A stretch of 64,000 nucleotides of DNA, taken from contig JARBJD010000180.1 of the NCBI GenBank assembly GCA_033064195.1, forward strand, positions 62,001 to 126,000, read 5' to 3'. The notes beneath the pieces are model-generated. The model was not told where the DNA came from. It made no database searches and saw only the letters and a list, made by a program, of their open reading frames with translations. Below are positions 20,636-30,534 of this stretch, in pieces; within the stretch, counting starts at the first letter, position 1, and every line of letters begins with the position of its first letter. The position numbers were made by a program, and so were the translations under genes. This stretch comes from Blattamonas nauphoetae. Lineage: Eukaryota > Preaxostyla > Oxymonadida.

Positions 20636-22607
20636 ATGATGAAGTTTGGTGTATATGAGTAATCTGAGAAGGAAATAGTGCATACTGTGGATAAAATACT
20701 TGGTGGAATGATGATCTCCCCTTTCTTCGTGTTCATTTTAAGTTGCCAACCCATCGAAACCAACTGATTACCAATTACCTCGCTGACTGATTCCAACTTT
20801 CCTTCTCACAGGGATAATCTCAATCCCGGATAATAATATGATCACTGAGGTATAGCTTCTTCCACATTTCCGTCATTTTGTTCCAGATCGGAGAGTGTCT
20901 GGTGACATTGACTTCCACACTTCGATCATCTTCCACCATCCTCACCCACCACAAAACCCAATTCCTCGCATTTCTCGATCATTTTGAGAGTTCAGAGTCA
21001 TCTTTTCCACATTTGCCGATTCTGGCCCAGCTATGTTTCTCTTCCCATCTCGAAGTGTCGAAGATGGCTCTCAAACCACTCCTCAAACAAAGCAGGTCTG
21101 ATTCAGAAACACGCTCCTTCCTCCGAACACTCAAAGTGCCTTCTGGTTCGACTGACAGTTCGTCGGAGCTTGTCCCGTTCGCAGGACGACTGTGTTCCAC
21201 ACTGGCCGAGCATGTTTCGGAAATGAAGTCACTCTTCGCTGAATCGTCGCCTTTGGATGGAACCATCTCTGCTCTCTCCACCTCACTTCCCGATGAATCA
21301 CAATTCCTCGCTGGAAACGCTGTTTTGGAGGTTCTTTCTGGAGGACTCTCTCTCCTCCACTCGGTGCTCTGTCGCATCGACAACACCAATCAAGTGGTGT
21401 GTCTCTGTCTCTTCTCATCTTCTCCAGACACTGATCGACTCTAACTTTATTCTCCTTCTCCAATCAACCATCATCGCCTGCCTCGATCTGCTTGAGCAAC
21501 ATATTTCGAAGTCAAGTTGTTCTTGTGAGAGCATCATCTCACTGTCGATCAAGACTCTCAACAGTTCGTGGAACTGTGCAGTGGGTAGTCTCAACAATCC
21601 CCTCCAACCGCTCCCCCAAGCTGTCCAATCCGTCTTCTCCGACGTTCCACAGCTGTGCTCGCTTTTGGAGCGAACATGCCGCCTGTCTTCATCAACATAC
21701 TCAATTCACATTGGAATGATCATCAACATCAGTTGCTCTCTGCCTCACCTGATTCCTCGCATGCTGGAAGAGAATCTGGTTGACCGAGTGATCGACACAT
21801 CCAAGCCGATAACTATTCCGACAACACATGCTCGATTCCATCTGTTTCTCATCTGGGCCGTCATCAATCTGATCACGAATCCACAAGATATCGCTCAAAA
21901 CAAAGAAGAGCTGAAGAGAATCCAACAGTTGCAGTTTGAACGAGCGTTGAAGCCAGCCAAGCAATATCTGCAGTTCATTCTCCAGCGAGACGAATTCATT
22001 CTGGAGAATGACAAGGTCAACGAGGATCTGCCAATGAAAATCACTTCTCTTTTGAGACTGACATTGGTGCTCGAGCGAGAACTGTTCGAAGATGGTGAGA
22101 TTGTGGAGACGGGAAGAGAGGAGTGGGAAGTGGGGTGGTTGGTGGAGAAGACAAAGGAGGATGAGTTGGGGGAGAGACTGAAGTGGATCAGACAAGACAA
22201 TGTGAGAATGAAGAAGAATGAAAAAGCGAGATGGAAGAAAAGAGTGGAGAGACAACGAGAGGCAGGACATGAAGATGCGATGGAGGGATGGCTGTTGCGA
22301 AGGGACAATGGAACACAATCAGATATTGTGGAGTATCTGAGACATGCGGGAGACGAGAGTGGGTTTAATGTAACCTTTTTCGGATGATGGAAGGTTTGAG
22401 AGGAGAGATTGAACACTGAACTTCACGTTTCACGTCACAGTTTGATACTTTTAACTATCACCCTTAATAATAGACCCTCCACAAAACCGGTTTTATTTAT
22501 TAAACCGGCTAAAATCAAAATAAGACGTTTCATCCACAATTTCGCCATAATCTCTTAACCCGTTACGTAATACACCATTTCAAGAAGAACTAGTGATTTT
22601 TCTCTTA

Positions 22608-23630
22608 TAGGGGTGGCACTAATTATTGGCGCCTCCACCCAGGCCCAACAATTGCCTAATCCTTCATAATTTTCACCTTTTCTCACAAACGAAACAATTC
22701 TAAGGTGCTGGGCAATAAAATCAAGAGATAAAAAATGGAAGTTGGAGTTCAGTTTCTTGAAGTTTGAGACCCGTTTTCTGAATGGATCAGAGCGTATGCC
22801 TTCAATAAGTGAGGTTATTGTGAAAAACCGGAAGGATAGAAAACATTTTTGGTTCAATCTTCATCCGATTGCAGGGCATAATGATTCAATGATGTTGATC
22901 CGAACCATTGCCTCGAAGACACTGTCATCTGGTAATCGTGGATCTCTTTTGATCATTAAAAAACGCATTCTCAAGACACTTAGTCTGTTCACCTTCACGC
23001 TGAATCAATGGAAAGCCATAATCTCAGCTATTCAGTCTCGAAAGTGTGTCCATCCTCTTCCTCTGTTTTTCATGTCAAACAGTCATGATATTGCTTATAA
23101 TGCATCGAAAACTCGTCTATCCTCGATTATCTGCGGAATATCGTATACTGGCGTGTATAGTCTAGAATTGAAACGAGATCATCATGATCGTCAAGTCCGC
23201 CGAAGACAATCTCCTCCAAAACCAAGACAATGCAGGTATCATCACTGACAATGTATTTTTATTACTTTTTATTCAACTTTTCTTCCAGGATAATGTTGAA
23301 TACCCAACGTATCAACGACAAAGACATCACGGAATCATTCACCAACATCGCTTCTTTCTGGGTTACAACGACAGTTTCATCGACAGACCGTCCAGAGATT
23401 GTCATGAGTCGCCAGAATTCAGTCTTAACTATCTTGTTCTCTCCATTATTTGCTCGAAGTAGGCATTGTTCTGAAATGACACATCAATGTTCTTGAACTG
23501 ATTTTTTTATCTCTTGATTTTATTGCCCAGCACCTTAGAATTGTTTCGTTTGTGAGAAAAGGTGAAAATTATGAAGGATTAGGCAATTGTTGGGCCTGGG
23601 TGGAGGCGCCAATAATTAGTGCCACCCCTA
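22608..23630 (+). mobile_element. 1.0 kb TIR element with 128-bp identical ends, TA target
   Basis: The ends start TAGGGGTGGCACTAATTAT and are identical by eye for about 128 bp (22608-22735 versus the complement of 23503-23630). TA flanks each side (22606-22607, 23631-23632). Identical ends mean a very recent insertion. The TA target is that of Tc1/mariner-type elements, but no DDE transposase is seen. Ends, size and target match the element at 51548-52558, so the two form one family. Confidence 0.9.
22742..23496 (+). CDS. Small beta-rich spliced protein of the 1.0 kb TIR family
   Basis: The first frame (22742-23248) contains HFWFNLHPIAGH, MMLIRTIASKTLSSGNRGSL and FTFTLNQWKAIISAI. A candidate intron ending in CAG near 23.29 kb leads to later frames (RIMLNTQRINDKDITESFTN). 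The alternation of short strands with a closing W-x-x-I-I helix recalls small single-strand-DNA-binding folds such as PUR repeats or PC4, and the sibling element encodes segments of the same kind. No family can be named from sequence alone. Exon structure is tentative. Whether it helps mobilise the element is unknown. Confidence 0.45.
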
Positions 23631-23770
23631 TATCAAACTACCGTTCCCATGTTTCTAAGAGTTATTAAAGTACAATTCTTGCATTATATTGTGAAAAATG
23701 ACCTTATATTGAATAAAACCGGTTTTGTATATTTTAGCCGGTTTTGTGGAGGGACTATAAAATATCATTC

Positions 23771-25384
23771 ATGCTCTGTTCAATCATCTTCGTTCTGTGC
23801 AAGTTATCTCACGCTGCCAGTATCCAAGACCTTGTTGACGCCTTCTCGGCCAACTCGAATACCCTTCTTCTCTCCGAGACAGAGTACGACGGCGAGGATG
23901 TCGAACTCAAACATTCAAATCTTCGCTTCATTGGACAAGACCACTCGATCATTGTTCAACCGGAAGTTGCATCAAATGGCCTCTTCGTTGTGCTGGAGAT
24001 GTCACACTCTCTCGAAAACGTGGACTCGACATCAGCAAACACGACAGTGAGCGTCTCAGCGTCCGCATACAAGAATGTGACAGTGACATCGACATCGCCA
24101 TTGCTGTGCTCGACTTCGACGAGATTTGTGAAGATTTCTTCGAGTTCATTCAAAACGATCACTTTCGTCCCCGCATCGTCCAACGAAGACGCTGACGACA
24201 GTCTCAATGCCGAAGAGCCGACGAAGGAAACGAATGAGCTGGTTTCAGTGACAATCTCGTCGTCGTCGTTCAATGATTGTGAAGCAGCGCTGGAGTTCAC
24301 GATTGTCCCCGCTCTCTCCGCAACAAGCTTTGAACTGTCGTCGTCGGACTTCAACCACTGCGGGCTTACCAAGGCTGTGCCGGAATATGTGACCAACGGG
24401 CCACAGAAGATGCGAATCTCGTCGTCATCGTTCTCGAACCAAAATGTGGGGATTGGTGGAAAAGCGGGATTTTTGACATTTGATTCCGACGATGGGGAGC
24501 TGGAGATCACTTCCAGCGACTTCCACACATTCTCGACGACAGACGGGAGTGGAGTGTTGTGTTTCAAGAAAGGGTCAAGACTGACACTGAAGAGCACGAC
24601 ATTCTCGACCGTGACTTCACTCGGAGCGTTGTCGGCGTGTGTTGTGATTGAAGCAATTCCGCAGAACTTGGTGATCAGAAAGTCGTTCTTCCGAAACTGC
24701 CGCTCTTCAGGAAAAGGTGGAGCGATTGTTGTGAGAGTGGCAAAGAACGAAACCGAACCGTCAAATTCAGAACAGACTGTGATCTCGTCTGCGTCGCTGT
24801 ACGACAACTGGTTCTGGAAGAACACAGGAACGAAAGCGTCCGACATCTTCATCGAGGAGTCCGCACTCGCATACTTCGATTGCGACTCGTTTGGTGAGAT
24901 GAGCTCGTACAGCTCTTCGCCGCATGTTTTGGATGCTTCGGGAACGAAATACGCGCTTCCTGTGTCGATCTCTCGTCTGCTGAAGCGGTTTGTGTGGTCG
25001 TTTGTTGTGTTTGGGGTGGGGCTTGTTGTGGCAGTGGCTGGGATTGTGATGTGCTGTGTTGGGGTGTGCTGCTGCGGGTGCTGCCCGTGCTGTTGCTGCC
25101 GTCGAACACGAAGATGTTGTGGGAGTGGGCGAATGCGAGTGTGCTGCGAAGACGACTCTGTGCCACACTCTGAATGCCAGCCTGCTCAACACGCTCCAAA
25201 CGTGCCCCTCCAACCGAATGCGAACCAGCCTGTTCAATATGTGTATGCGATGCCTCCCAGCCATCCCGCACAGATGCAATATGCAGTGGGGCAGAATGGA
25301 GTTGCTGCTTTTCCTTCTGAAGCTGCTGTTATCGTGACAGAGCAACCGAATGAGCCTTCCTCGTTGCCATCGAAGACCGGATAA
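23771..25384 (+). CDS. Secreted beta-helix surface protein with C-terminal membrane anchor
   Basis: The start at 23771 gives a signal peptide (MLCSIIFVLCKLSHA). The open frame extends further upstream only through transposon DNA. The body has repeated S-S-S-F/D-F strand motifs with small spaced variation (VTISSSSFNDC, FELSSSDFNHC, MRISSSSFSNQ, LEITSSDFHTF), typical of right-handed parallel beta-helix surface proteins. Near residue 410 a hydrophobic helix (FVVFGVGLVVAVAGIVMCC) is followed by a very Cys-rich cytoplasmic stretch and a Pro/Gln-rich tail. There is no kinase domain, unlike the gene at the end of the window. It probably sits in the plasma membrane with the helix outside; its ligand is unknown. 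Confidence 0.85.
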   Translation: MLCSIIFVLCKLSHAASIQDLVDAFSANSNTLLLSETEYDGEDVELKHSNLRFIGQDHSIIVQPEVASNGLFVVLEMSHSLENVDSTSANTTVSVSASAYKNVTVTSTSPLLCSTSTRFVKISSSSFKTITFVPASSNEDADDSLNAEEPTKETNELVSVTISSSSFNDCEAALEFTIVPALSATSFELSSSDFNHCGLTKAVPEYVTNGPQKMRISSSSFSNQNVGIGGKAGFLTFDSDDGELEITSSDFHTFSTTDGSGVLCFKKGSRLTLKSTTFSTVTSLGALSACVVIEAIPQNLVIRKSFFRNCRSSGKGGAIVVRVAKNETEPSNSEQTVISSASLYDNWFWKNTGTKASDIFIEESALAYFDCDSFGEMSSYSSSPHVLDASGTKYALPVSISRLLKRFVWSFVVFGVGLVVAVAGIVMCCVGVCCCGCCPCCCCRRTRRCCGSGRMRVCCEDDSVPHSECQPAQHAPNVPLQPNANQPVQYVYAMPPSHPAQMQYAVGQNGVAAFPSEAAVIVTEQPNEPSSLPSKTG

Positions 25385-26103
25385 TTTTTGACATGTGACA
25401 TCCATTTTCCATATTTTTGGTGTCTGCCTTGTCAACCTTCGTTCTGTTCTTTCTCGCATTTCTGATAGTTCTGTTGATTTGAATGACTTTTGACAAAATT
25501 GTGATTCATGAGGATTTACAGGACCCTCAAAAGAACCAAGCGTCTTCAACAGGTACCAGAGAGAAGGTGTCGACACCGAAATGATTGTACTGCGATTTGT
25601 GTAAATCTCAATGAAATGATGCAAATAATATATGAGCGTGGAAAAAAATCAAATTTTACTGAATTCAGATTTAGTTGTTGAGTACACATAAGAAAGGTGA
25701 ATTTATAGATTTCAAGCCTGATCGCGCATGAAATGGCCTTTCTAAGATCAGCACATTTTTGCACACTTTTTATTGCAAAACAAGTTCAAAGACAGGGAAA
25801 GGATGGAAAACAACAAAAAAAGAGGTCTCTATGTGAAACAATGGACAAAATACATCCATTAAAGAGAAAAATTGAAAAAACGTGAGATTTCAGAGTTGAT
25901 CGTGACAACTTCTATGTTTTTATGAAATTGAAAAAAGTTCAGAAATGATGTATTTAGGGATGATAAACGAAGAAAGATAATTTTTTAGGAGAATTACTGC
26001 GTCAGTACGATTTTGTGACGCGAGGATTATTTCATTGAGAACTACACATTTCCTAGTTTCTAGAAAAACAGAAAAAACGGGACGGTGACATGAAACGTGA
26101 CAT
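25385..26103. other. Intergenic region between convergent genes
   Basis: AT-rich DNA holding the 3' ends of the surface-protein gene and the convergent ARM-like gene. Short frames on both strands lack coding character. I see no inverted-repeat element. Confidence 0.5.
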
Positions 26104-28343
26104 TTACATCCAATATTCAATATCTGGCCATCTTCTCCATCTTCGACTGTTCATCCCACTCTCGTTTCTCACATGCCTCAGATAGTTTCCAATCCTGCTC
26201 TGCCATCCTTTGTCCCTTCGCGTCAGCCATCCCTCCATCGCATCTTCATGTCCTGCTTCTCGAAGTCTCTCCACTCGCTTCCTCCATCTCTCATTCTCAC
26301 TCCTCTTCATTCTCCCATCGTCTTGTCTGATCAACTCCAGTTTCATCCCCAAATCATTCTCGTTTGTCTTCTCCACCAACAACACCACTTCCCACTCCTC
26401 TCTTCCCGTCTCCACAATCTCACCATCTTCGAACAGATCTCGTTCGAGCGTCAATGTCTGTCTCAACAGTTTGGCAATTGTGTTGACCTCATAATAAGAA
26501 AGGGGACTGAAATTTGGAACGATCTCCCTTGGCCGCTGAAAGAACTCCTCTCGTCGAAGATTGACCTCCTCTTGCGAGAGATTGAACTCCTCTCGCTGGA
26601 GAATGAACTGCAGATATTGCTTGGCTGGCTGCAGCACACGTTCAAGCAGAAAGATTCGTGCTCTTTTCCTGTCTGTTCCCCGATGGATGCTTCTTTGTCT
26701 GTCGATCAGCTTGGTCAGAGTCCGGATGAGAGAATGATGGAAATCAAGGGTTGTGGTTTGAACTGGCATCGGCCTGGATGTGTTGATCACATTTTCGACA
26801 AGATTCTCTTCCAACATGCGAGGAAGCAGGCGAGGGAGATATTGGCCGATGTTGATGATCATTGTCAGATGAGAGAAGTGTGTTGGTGATGAGTGGCGGC
26901 TAGTCCGCTCCAAAAGTGAGCACAGCTGTGGAACATCGGAGACGGTGGACTCGATAACTGGATTGAGTGGTTTGTGACAGATGCAGCAAGCAGCAAGGTA
27001 CCACAAACAGTCAAGAATATGAATTAACATTCCAGTTCGGCTTGAAGGTGGGCAAACCGACTCATTTTTCTCGTTCTCAAGAAGATTGAGGCAGAAAATG
27101 ATGGTTGATTTGAAAGGATGAACAAGAGTGAAGTCGATCAGAATCTGAACAAGATGAGAAGAGATAAAGTGATACATCTTGAAAGGTGACGAGCATGGAA
27201 GGGAGAAGTGAGTTTAGGAGAGTGAGTTCTTCACAAAGCAGTTCCAAAACAGTGTTTCCGGCGAGAAGGGGTGAGTCGTCGGGAAGAGAGGTGGAGAGAG
27301 CAGAGATGGTTCCATCCAAAGGCGACGATTCGGTGAAGAGTGTTTTCATTTCCGAAACATGCTCGGCCAGTGTGGAGCACAGTCGTCCTGCGAACGGGAC
27401 AAGCTCCGACGAACTGTCAGTCGAACCAGAAGGCACTTTGAGTGTTCGGAGGAAGGAGCGTGTTTCTGAATCAGACTTGCATCGTGTGGTGAGCACTTTG
27501 AGAGCAATCGTGGACACTTCGAGTTGTGGGGAGAAACATAGCTGGGCCAGAATCGGCAAATGTGGAAAAGATGACTCTAAACTCTCAAAATGATCGAGAA
27601 ATGCGAGGAATTTAGTTTTGTGGTGGGCGAGGAAGACAGACGACGATCGATGAGAGGAAGTCCACAACAACAGACAAATTTCGATCTGGAATAAAATAAT
27701 CGAAATATGGAAGAAAAGAAACCTCATTGATCAAATTTTTATCCGAGATTGAGATTATCCATGCGAGAAGGAAGGATAGAATCGACGAACGACAAATGCG
27801 ATCCAATTCTCCTTCCGATGTTTTCCCTGATCGAAGAAAACATGAAAAAGAGTCAAGATCAACACAAATTTTTGTCAAACCAATCAGAGTCAACAATTTT
27901 GGGAATGCAATCTGAGAGATGATGACGAAACAAGAATCACACAGGAACATCACATGGTTGTGTCTTTTCACAATATTCCTCAAGAGGTTTGATGTACTCC
28001 ACTTCAAGAATTGTGGAGAGGGCCCAATCAGATTCTGTCAAAATCATCAACAACATGGAATGAAAACAAGGTGAGACAAACCAATCACTTGAGCGAGGAG
28101 ATCATTCAACGTCATTGGACGGAGCGAGTTGTATTTTCCACTTATCTGAGTGAGAAACATTTCAAGAAAGTTCTGGAAACATTTGAGAATGAAGTCGAGA
28201 GAAAATCGACATACAGTTTGTTTCGCTTTTTCTGCATCAATATCAGTATGTACAGATGTTTTGTCGATAAGCATGGCATTCTGGATCGATGAGTAGTTGG
28301 GGATATGCAGACTGTTCGATAGTACACTAGATGGGTAATTCAT
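26104..28343 (-). CDS. ARM-like repeat protein, intact paralogue of the split gene
   Basis: The start is the ATG at 28343 (MNYPSSVLSNSLHIPNYSS). Exons join in frame through GT-AG introns: a 46-nt intron after DLLAQVI, 31 nt after TQPCDVP, 37 nt after SDKNLINE, and about 31 nt before ILIDFTLVHPFK. The C-terminal half is charged and helical (EEWEVVLLVEKTNENDLG, RWRKRVERLREAGHEDAMEG). It is the reference copy for the gene broken at 11251: near-identical stretches run through both, while other parts differ freely. ARM-type helices suggest a protein-binding scaffold. No further function can be read. Confidence 0.8.
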
Positions 28344-28479
28344 CAGCCAATTTTAGTCTCCAATGGTTTGATCAGATTTGATTATCAAGGATTCATACAA
28401 CCACAACGGAGACAGAAACTGAGAATAGGTGACATGAATGAAGACATTTTGAAAGTTAACTCATTCTTGGCCGGATGTT

Positions 28480-29020
28480 TGTTCTTTAATCGTCGAAATC
28501 GTCATCGGAGTTGTCTCGTTCCTTGGCGGTTGGGTTGAGGGTGATGGAGGGCACAATGCTTCAGATTCTGAAGATTGTGGGTTTGAGAGACAGGATTTCG
28601 GCAGCTGTCTTCGGATGATGGCCAAACACTGGAAGTCCAAGCTTGACGAATCAAAGCGGCTGGGTATCGCTGAGAACACGTGAACATCGCACGTGCAACA
28701 AGCAGTTCCTGATTTGCTTTGAAATGTTCAAGTTTCAACTTCCGGTGATTGGGCATCATCCAAAACGAGTTGATTGGTTCGCTGCTTCTTCTCTTCGATG
28801 CGTGGTGACAGTGTTGATAATTCGGCTTTCCAAACGAAGACCACCTGCAATTGTCCTGTCCCAGGCTGATCAATCAAAACAACGTTGCCGCAGCTCTGTC
28901 ATACTCGACAGACATTTTCTCCGCAATTGCAGAGAAATCCCGCAAATATCGATTGATGAGAGGAAGATAAAAGCACAGCCATTGAATCTACAAACTGTCC
29001 AGCGGTGTTAGTGGATTCGA
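28480..29020 (-). pseudogene. Relic of an unidentified gene with acidic C-terminus
   Basis: Minus-strand segments in different frames read DFSAIAEKMSVEYDRAAATL, then GTGQLQVVFVWKAELSTLSP with RIEEKKQRTNQLVLDDAQSP, and a terminal PSITLNPTAKERDNSDDDFDD before a stop near 28490. The strings look coding, but frames change without obvious introns, so I read this as a decayed gene. The family is not recognised. Confidence 0.4.
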
Positions 29021-29059
29021 TCACTGTACTGGTATCTTCGTCACATGCATCAATATTTC

Positions 29060-29400
29060 AGGACAGTCTCACTTTCCTTCATGAATGGAGAGTAATCTGG
29101 ATCATGGTGAGCTAATCATCGATCACGGGAAGATCTCGTAAGTGATGTGTTGAAAGGAATCTGATGAAGATTGGGCGAAACGTTCGCGAATGAATGACAG
29201 AGTATCCCTGAATGTCGATGGATGGGACGAAGAAAAGAGCGTTGAAGCTTTCCTGACAAGCCCTTCACTAAAGGTGTCGTCGTATCTGACCGTTGAAACA
29301 TGAGAGAAGAAGACGGGTTCAACAAAATCAACTGTGAGTCGTTTAGTCAAATTACACTTCAAGAATGGAGAGTATTCTGGATCAGTCATTTGACCATGAG
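29060..29400 (-). pseudogene. Fragment of an ARM-like family gene
   Basis: Two minus-strand pieces carry the same signature, DPDYSPFMKESETV (near 29.07-29.11 kb) and DPEYSPFLKC (near 29.36 kb), followed by TFRDTLSFIRERFAQSSSDS. No complete frame can be built. It lies directly upstream of an intact plus-strand ARM-like gene and may be a leftover of a tandem duplication. Confidence 0.4.
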
Positions 29401-29554
29401 AATGAGGAGAGAAAGATGGATACTAACCTTACGAGACCCACAATACAGATCCATGCTACATCTGAGGTGAATGAGCTCAGAACAATCTCATAAAAATGGA
29501 TTTTCTCCTACATTATCTTCTTGTAAGTGTTTTCATCACTTTTCTTTTTCCTAG

Positions 29555-30534
29555 ACCCTTCCTCCTTTCAAACTTGGACTGGAAACCAGATTGATACAAA
29601 CACGAATAAATCTGTCATCTTTCAATCACTGATTGAAATGATCAAAACTCATCCTCAATTTAATGAATCGTTGGAGGAGGATATAGTTGCCTTCCTCACT
29701 CGAATCACCCCAACGAACCGAGCCGAATCAGACGAAGTCCTAAATTGTCTTGCACCATCAGCTGATGGATCATTGGCGAGCTTTGTCGAATCGATCACAT
29801 TTCTGGTCTCTTCGTCAAGCAAAGCTATTGTGAAAACGTCTGTTCGTTTGTTGGAGGAATTGTGCATGCGCTGCTCTCTCACGATCCGTCGACAGCTCAT
29901 TCAGGATGGAATCCTCCAGAAAATCATGGCAGTGATCGACTCTGATGCTCTGTTTTCACAGGACTTTGGCGAAACACCACTATTTCTGTCATTGATCATC
30001 AGATCCTTCCTTCGACTCGGAACTCTTCGTGGGATGGAAAGAGGACAGGTCGTCTCTCAAAATGAGCAACAAGAATTGCACGATCTAATTTTGAGACAAG
30101 TCATTATTCCTTCGGAAGGGTTTCTTCGATTCCTGTACCACGTCCATCCCTCCGTTGTGGATGGAGACCGCTCCTTCATTTTTCTGGGGAATTTGACCCG
30201 TTTCATTCAAATTTGTCCCTATTATGACCTCACTATCACCCATATATTGGGGTTACCTGTCATTCTGACCATCACATCGAGTCTCACCATCATCGTCACT
30301 GATTCGTCGATCTGGACTTTCCTGGATGACTTGAACGAATGCATCTGGGAATGGAATTCCGAAAGACGCAAAACACGAAGCAATGTTCGACTTCTGTTCC
30401 GTTCTTTTGTGGCTGAGGGGTTCGACGACCTGAAGGAGCAAAGATTGCAGAATGACGAGTATGGCGATACGAGCGACCAGATTTTGGGATCTGTGTCACA
30501 ACTTTGCAACGTTCAAGGAGAGAATACTCCCTGA
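29555..30534 (+). CDS. ARM-like repeat protein
   Basis: An open frame of about 325 residues, starting after an apparent 32-nt intron (29523-29554, GTAAGT...CTAG). The upstream exon is unresolved because the nearest ATG exon is out of phase. Helical repeats include LQKIMAVIDSDALFSQDFGE and LHDLILRQVIIPSEGFLRFL. The segment matches the position of MILNNVIVPSDQYLEYI in the gene at 39.4 kb and of AIFINVLYPSKGYLTIL in the gene at 49.6 kb, so these are one paralogous family. The C-terminus has the shared VAEGFDDLKEQRLQND tail. Function unknown. Confidence 0.7.

Larger units (their letters stand above)
19849..20766 (-). repeat. Right long inverted arm of the outer element
   Basis: Inverted copy of 16074-16847. 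It carries the same tRNA-like module, the 19-bp array (about ten units at 20321-20505) and the VYVFADLEKSKG frame (19767-20075 minus). It is longer than the left arm because of two extra tandem units and the hairpin insertion at 20521-20635. The high identity between arms suggests recent origin or conversion. Confidence 0.9.
11251..20789. mobile_element. Outer TIR element with long inverted arms
   Basis: The termini are inverted copies of CAGTCAGCGAGGTAATTGGT (11251-11270 and the complement ending at 20789). Flanks are ...CGTCGAT and ATTCCAAC; removing the element with one AT rebuilds the reading of the intact paralogue, so the target duplication is AT. Inside, arms of about 0.8-0.9 kb are inverted copies: the left arm continues at 16074-16847 after a nested element, the right arm is 19849-20789. 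The core (16.9-19.8 kb) has gene relics and a hAT element. I see no recognisable transposase, so it looks non-autonomous. Total length 9.54 kb including nested insertions; the outer element alone would be about 4.7 kb. Confidence 0.8.
10759..22387 (+). pseudogene. ARM-like gene split by a 9.5 kb nested insertion
   Basis: The 5' part (10759-11250) and 3' part (20790-22387) match, exon by exon, the intact minus-strand paralogue at 26104-28343. Shared stretches include LEVEYIKPLEEYCEKTQPCD, SGKTSEGELDRICRSSI and, beyond the insertion, SETRSFLRTLKVPSGSTDSS. The insertion lies in the exon after RICRSS, where the paralogue reads continuously. Short introns are kept, for example 37 nt before IGECL and 34 nt before TLIDSNF, and the 3' frame is open to the stop at 22387. 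Apart from the insertion I see no clear lesion, so inactivation looks recent. The probable start is the ATG at 10759, because an in-frame TAG precedes it. The 3' half (21257-22387) could still be expressed as a fragment. Confidence 0.85.
22471..23757. mobile_element. TIR element with TAA target duplication, host to a second element
   Basis: The ends are TAGACCCTCCACAAAACCGG at 22471 and the complement of TAGTCCCTCCACAAAACCGG ending at 23757, flanked by TAA on both sides (22468-22470, 23758-23760). The end type and 3-bp target resemble the element at 11447-15930. After removal of the inner element, only about 265 bp remain, so it is a MITE-sized element. It ends 13 bp upstream of the next gene's ATG. 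Confidence 0.85.

Noticed and set aside
11251-20789. Polinton or other large virus-like element
   Set aside because: Size and TIRs prompted the idea, but I see no capsid, DNA polymerase B, packaging ATPase or integrase sequence, and the length is explained by nested small elements and captured host DNA.
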